Of a stretch of 64,000 bases of DNA, positions 59,701-64,000 are shown in pieces. This DNA comes from Sarcocystis neurona (Eukaryota; Apicomplexa; Conoidasida; Eucoccidiorida; Sarcocystidae). Made by a program: the position numbers and the translations under genes. The DNA is taken from assembly GCA_000727475.1 (NCBI GenBank), contig KL647301.1, forward strand, positions 2,802,138 to 2,866,137, read 5' to 3'. Within the stretch, counting starts at the first letter, position 1. Each line of letters starts with the position of its first letter. Below the pieces are notes generated by a model, which was not told the origin of the DNA, searched no databases, and was given only the letters and a program-made list of their open reading frames with translations.

Positions 59701-62700
59701 ACCGCAGACTTCTCGCCCTTTCATCGCCGTGACACCCTTGTGTAAGGAGATTTTTCCCGGCTTCCTCGGGGTGCCTGTTCCTCCCTCTCCACTGGAGCAG
59801 ATGCCTTCCATAGGTATGGCAGGTGGAGAGTAGGAAATCTCCCTATTGCTGCTGGCGGGTGAACTCACGAAGACGGAGGGTACGTGGAGAATTGGATTTG
59901 AATATGTGCATACGACATTCCCCGCGTGCCTCCCCTCGTCAGTGAAGTCGCACGCCTCTTGAAAGGCAGCTTCTTCGTCCAAAGCAGCATCGAGAAACAC
60001 ATGAAGTTCCACCAAAGAATGGCAAGGCAATCCTTCATTCAGCAAGTCGCAGGCACCCCGCAGCGCATCGTCAAGTGACAGTACCTCGGAAGAAGCGTCC
60101 TTAGCGGGATCCCAAACCGAACCATTCCAGTAAGTTATGCCATTCGATTGACTTCGAAACCACTTCTTTGCCTGACCTGGATCACTACTGAACGAGAAAT
60201 CATAAATCATGCTTTCTTCGATCACCCAGGGCAGCAGTCGCTTCACACTTTCCTGTGATCGTATCGTGCAATAGAATACCCTATTAGATGGCCAGCTAGC
60301 GTGGATGTCCGTTGGAGCCGTGAATTCTGACTGCTTAAGAAGACAGCTTCCCTGTTGATTCAAATATTCTGCAGCTGATTCCTCTGAGCTCTGTAGAGGG
60401 CCTAACTCTGAAACACCTGCGTCCGGCACTTGTTCTGCTGCAGTTGGTCCTCCTGAGACGATTGTCTCGTCAGGTCGTGCCCCTGCCGCTACGGCTGCAT
60501 CTTGCTGAGCTGCACCAGCGTCTGCTGACCACATTGTCTCCTGCACTGCTCCCAACGCAAAACCACCAGGAGCTGTTGTCCTTGCTGCACATCTCCCTGT
60601 GCCAACTGAAGTGCCCCCCGATGACTCCGGTAACCCAGCTTCGGACTCTACACTAGGGATCTTTACTGCCGTCAGTCTCACGCTCGGTGTCGTGTCATCC
60701 TCATCCTGGCCTACAGCTGCTTCCGCTGCACCAAATACACGTATATTCAACGCTTCAAGCGCCTGCTGCTGGTCTTTGGAGACAGGTATGCCGATGACAT
60801 CGTATCCCTTGTTGCGAAAGTAGATGGCAGCCGTTAAACCGGCTCCCGAGCCGTCAACAATAACGAGGTCGATGGGTGGACAATGGGTATGTGACCTGGT
60901 TGTCTCTTTGCTGCGTGTTACATCGCTGTCTGCTACCTGAGTACATGGAGTCCAGCTGTCTGGCGTTTCCATATGTGGGGGTTGATACGTTTCTTCATCT
61001 TTACTTACCGGCTTCTGACGCGCACACTCCTCTCCGTTGTTTCTGCGTCTTCCGTCACTGACGCACGGGTGCATACTGGACTGGAGCATACTGGTTGCTT
61101 CTCTGCTGCATCCGTGCGCCGCGGCCTCCCCGGGCTTCAGTTTGCTGCACACTGCTCTGCCGTGCAACTGGAAGCCGCTTCCTGTATTGCATATGGACTC
61201 GCTTGCGCGGTCTGCCAGTTTCTGCTCAAGAAGACATCTGTTCGTGCTGCTTTCGTCGGTGCTGCTATTCTTAGCAGTACATAGAGTATTCACCAACGCC
61301 TTCTGACTGCCCTGTTTAGTGTCAAGAGCGGAGCCATTCTGAGCAATGTCGATTGACGAGGTTGTGCTGCTGCTTTTGCGGTAGTGCTGTGCCCCAAGAC
61401 TGGCTGCGTGCATTATCTGCGCGAGCTGTGTCGGCATGGCAGCTGCACATTCGAAGGAAAAGGAGTGGGGAATAGGCTGCAATAAGTGGCTACACGTCGT
61501 GACAATCGCGTTGGGCTTTTTTTTAAAAAGTGAAGGGGTGAAGCCGCACACTGCATCTCCAACCCGTATGTGTTCTACTTGATTCCCAACTGCGACGACG
61601 ATCCCACTGCATCCCACAAGCACGTCGCCTGATAAAGGTAGGCACACATAACGCACAATGAAAAGCCCTTGAGAGAGAGCCAATTTAAGCATACATGGGG
61701 AAGCTTGACAACATCCGGATGCACCCACCTTTGAGTTCTTCCCCCAAGCGTAGCACTGCCGTTCAGCACCGGGTTATCCACATGGAAAGGTAACGCTGTA
61801 TGCAACACGAGGATAGATGTACATACTCTTACACCTAGCAAACACGTATCGTCTTCTATGATCTGGCACGTGTAGACATGCCAGCTACCTGTGTCCTAGA
61901 GAGAGGCTACTTCTTGCTTCGTTGGCAGCCTTTTAAATGTTGGCCGTGTGCGGCGTGTCGTGCTGAGGCAATACTCTTGCTGTAAGATGAGGCGGCGCAG
62001 CCTGTTTGCGTGATGAAGGTATCTGCAAGGAAGGTAGGACTGGGAAATTCTACTTTGAAGAAGAGTCGCCGTTGAATGTTTTACCATCACGTCGTGTGTT
62101 GCACATAAACCAAGTACACTGCTCTTCAAGAGACCGCTCTACATACCCCGCCACTTCGCTGGTCACAAGTGGGCCACAGTTTGTTGCTACAACTGTTTGC
62201 GGCCTAAATATTGTAGGCGTGCTCCTTGTCATTACGCACCTTGACACGTCTGCCACCTCCTGCTTGTCGTTGGCCAAAAGATGCGACGTGCTTATCAGCC
62301 TGCGTTCTGACCATCTGCTACAGGGAACTTTCACGATGCACACACATGCATTACTGCTCAGCTGATTCACAGTCGCTACAACCGCGTGAATAACCCCTGG
62401 TATTTACTATTGCAATCTAGCTTTTCACGTGTAACACTTACTGCTCTCTGCCCGTCCGTCTACGGAATATCGGATACTGTCCGTACAAACAGACATAAGA
62501 CGGACGCGGCACGCCCACGGCGCGAGTCCCTCGCCGCAGGAAGAAGCATGCTGCCCGTCCAATCCAAGATTCTTTTCGTTAACTTTAGGACGATTTGACA
62601 TCCTCGACACAGAACAGGTGCTTTTTGAGCACTTGCGTACGGCGGTCTCTTCCACGTGCAAGGGGAACCTTACTGCGTTCCTGATTTCTACTTCGGTGCT

Positions 62701-64000
62701 GTTTTCCTCTTGAGCTCTTACTGTGTCACAGGGAAGCGGCCCTGCAAACCACAGCCTCGGCACGTATACCTTCCCTTGTCGAATTGCCATGTCTAGTTCA
62801 TCTGCCGTGAGATTCTGCACGATAGCGGCCAACGCGTTTAGAGAACTGTTTAGAGCAGTGGCTGGATCGAGGTCAATAAAATAAAGAGGGGGAGACTTTC
62901 CGGTTGAATAGTTTAGTTCAGCCCGGCATGCTCGAGTGAAACCCAGCATGCCAGCGGCATGCGGTGGCGTATCCTCTATGTGAATAAAGCTCAAGCTCGT
63001 GTGCTTTTGTACTAGCTGAGAGCCGCGTGTCAGTAGGAGCATTTTGCAGTAAGGATGGATTTTTGACAGAAGTTTTCCACAAAGAGGTATAACACGGAGC
63101 GACAAAAGAAAAATTTGCACGGCAGTAGCGACGTCACAGACCTGCACGCCGTCCACAAACAAAATAGCCTGCCAAGCTCTGGATTGCAGAAGACACTGAA
63201 GCGATTCTTCGCTGACGTCTGCTGACACAGTTTGAACTACCGCGTCAGCGTCGCGCAGACCCAGCGTCTTCCAGTATGCCCCGCTTGACTCTCGAAAACT
63301 CAGAACCAGCCAAGGTGACTTCCTGTTGCTACCGGCCCTCCACGATATACTATAGTTTCTTTCCTGCGAATCATCGATTGCTAGTAATTTCCAGGCTACT
63401 CGCCAGAGGCACGCAGGAAATACAGCTGGCGACGCTGGCGGCAGAAGAGGAATTCGGTGATCAAAGCGTTTCAGGTTCCAAGTATGTCTTGCAGGCGCCT
63501 CCTGCGACGTGCTCTTCACCTCTGCAAGCGGGTCATTCGACGGGACGCTCTGAAGAACAGCCTGGGCATACGTACCGCCGAATCCTAGTGATGTTACAAT
63601 GCAGCTGGACCTCTCCAGTCTTCTGCTCGTGTCGGTTGTGCTGCTTCGGCTTGCTAACTTCGCACAGCCGAACATATTCCTGCTTGTAGGCTCCATAAAG
63701 TTGCACTGATTTTCTTTGTCGTTCGCTGAGTTTGAAGTGATAGTAAGCGGTATGGTCTTGCAAGGCAGGACTACGGCCAGTTGCTGGAAGTCAATGTACG
63801 GGTTGAGTGTTCTAAGGTGAAGATTCGCAGGTACTTCATCATGTGCTAAACAGAGAGCACATTTCAGCAGTCCTGCCATCCCAGCGGCGCCCTCAAGATG
63901 TCCCAGATTCGTTTTAACGGCGCCAAGGATCAGCGGGCTGCAGCGGGAGGAGCTATCTAACTTGAAAACATTGACAATAGCAGCAACTTCAATCGGGTCC
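53737..64000 (-). CDS. Type I polyketide synthase, C-terminal part (5' end outside window)
   Basis: Two minus-strand exons, 64000-62442 and 61628-53737, are joined in phase 1 across an 813-base intron (AGC A|GTAAGT ... TATCAG|GC). This gives 3149 visible residues. Domains in order (approximate base positions): KS C-terminus 63999-63550 with GDPIE-type DPIEVAA and NLGHLEGAAG; a KR-like structural half 63320-62860; ER 62700-60690 (GCSGIVVAVG, VGDAVCGF, then GSGAGL) interrupted by a Ser-rich insert; KR 59580-58990; ACP 58650-58430 with GMDSL; a second KS 58345-56600; and an AT in two halves, 56370-55990 and 54290-54090, separated by a low-complexity insert. No AT or DH follows the first KS, and no terminal ACP or release domain is seen. 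Type I PKSs extend acyl chains bound to ACP phosphopantetheine. The last KS and AT lack catalytic residues (see findings). Product and any downstream exon are unknown. Confidence 0.93.
54090..56370 (-). other. Terminal AT-like domain, split by an insert and lacking Ser-His
   Basis: The N-half ends with SGVGVGEAVAAAVAGLLSLDEA, matching GHSxGE with His replaced by Val and the nucleophile Ser by Gly (56062-56064). The C-half (ALGTAAP, DPLYW, LGPPAVGPL) matches the YW and EvGPh regions of acyltransferases. Between them lie about 1.7 kb of in-frame Ser/Thr/Pro/Gln-rich coding sequence. Confidence 0.7.
56600..58345 (-). other. Terminal KS domain with all three catalytic residues replaced
   Basis: Begins SIAVVSMALRLPGG and keeps the fold landmarks (LLEVAYEAL, GEGAIAVVL, AAGLAGFLKV). 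The active-site region reads GMSVSVSAGGASSLSAL where families have GPSxxVDTACSSSLVAL, so Cys is Gly (57736-57738). EAHGTGT is replaced by EVAGVGF (His to Ala, 57292-57294) and NIGH by NVGC (His to Cys, 57163-57165). A domain of this kind should not condense acyl chains. Confidence 0.85.
58410..58650 (-). other. PKS acyl carrier protein domain
   Basis: The sequence LSSLGMDSLTAAELKYEL carries the conserved GxDSL motif; the Ser (codon within 58509-58537) is the expected phosphopantetheine site. It is the only ACP in the visible part, lying between the KR and the second KS. Confidence 0.9.
61629..62441 (-). other. PKS intron
   Basis: 813-base intron inside the ER domain, donor GTAAGT and acceptor CTTTATCAG on the minus strand. 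Splicing joins GRAES to DVLVGCSG, the spacing expected in the ER fold, so no exon appears to be missing. Confidence 0.85.

Overview
The window looks like nuclear DNA of a coccidian apicomplexan, most likely an Eimeriidae-type parasite (Eimeria or Cyclospora relative). Genes have many small exons with GT-AG introns. Introns and spacers are packed with TA, TG and TATG microsatellites. Proteins carry long low-complexity inserts and AGC/GGC-encoded Ser/Gly runs. The gene families seen (RAP protein with helical repeats, SEC14-like CRAL-TRIO protein, giant type I polyketide synthase) fit this group. The genus is inferred; no search was possible.

Layout. 1-2829 (+): 3' end of an hnRNP F/H-type RRM protein with a Gly/Ser/Tyr-rich low-complexity segment. 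2830-17684: mostly spacer DNA with a few weak coding candidates, the best being a small two-exon minus-strand gene with a mitochondrial-type N-terminus (11329-11855). 17685-31794 (+): a RAP-domain protein of about 12 exons, probably acting on mitochondrial RNA. 32200-39490 (-): scattered, protein-like, splice-flanked fragments that I cannot join or identify. 39627-50853 (+): a fully assembled eight-exon SEC14-like lipid-transfer protein (423 aa). 50854-53736: spacer with a 3 x 41 bp tandem repeat. 53737-64000 (-): the C-terminal 3149 residues of a type I polyketide synthase, open at the window edge.

The polyketide synthase is the most interesting part. Its upstream KS keeps the usual His motif, but that module passes straight from KS to an ER-KR-ACP block with no AT or DH. 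The protein then ends in a second KS and an AT whose catalytic residues are all replaced (KS Cys/His/His by Gly/Ala/Cys; AT His-Ser by Val-Gly), with a disordered insert of about 560 residues inside the AT. The KR also lacks its catalytic Tyr. The reading frame is nevertheless open over 7.9 kb, so this looks like a maintained non-catalytic terminal module rather than random decay.

The assembled genes have unrelated functions (RNA binding, mitochondrial RNA metabolism, lipid traffic, polyketide synthesis), and nothing suggests co-regulation. Exon boundaries were chosen by hand from splice motifs, reading phase and family conservation. Those of the SEC14 and PKS genes are mutually phase-consistent and strong. 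Those in the middle of the RAP gene are provisional.
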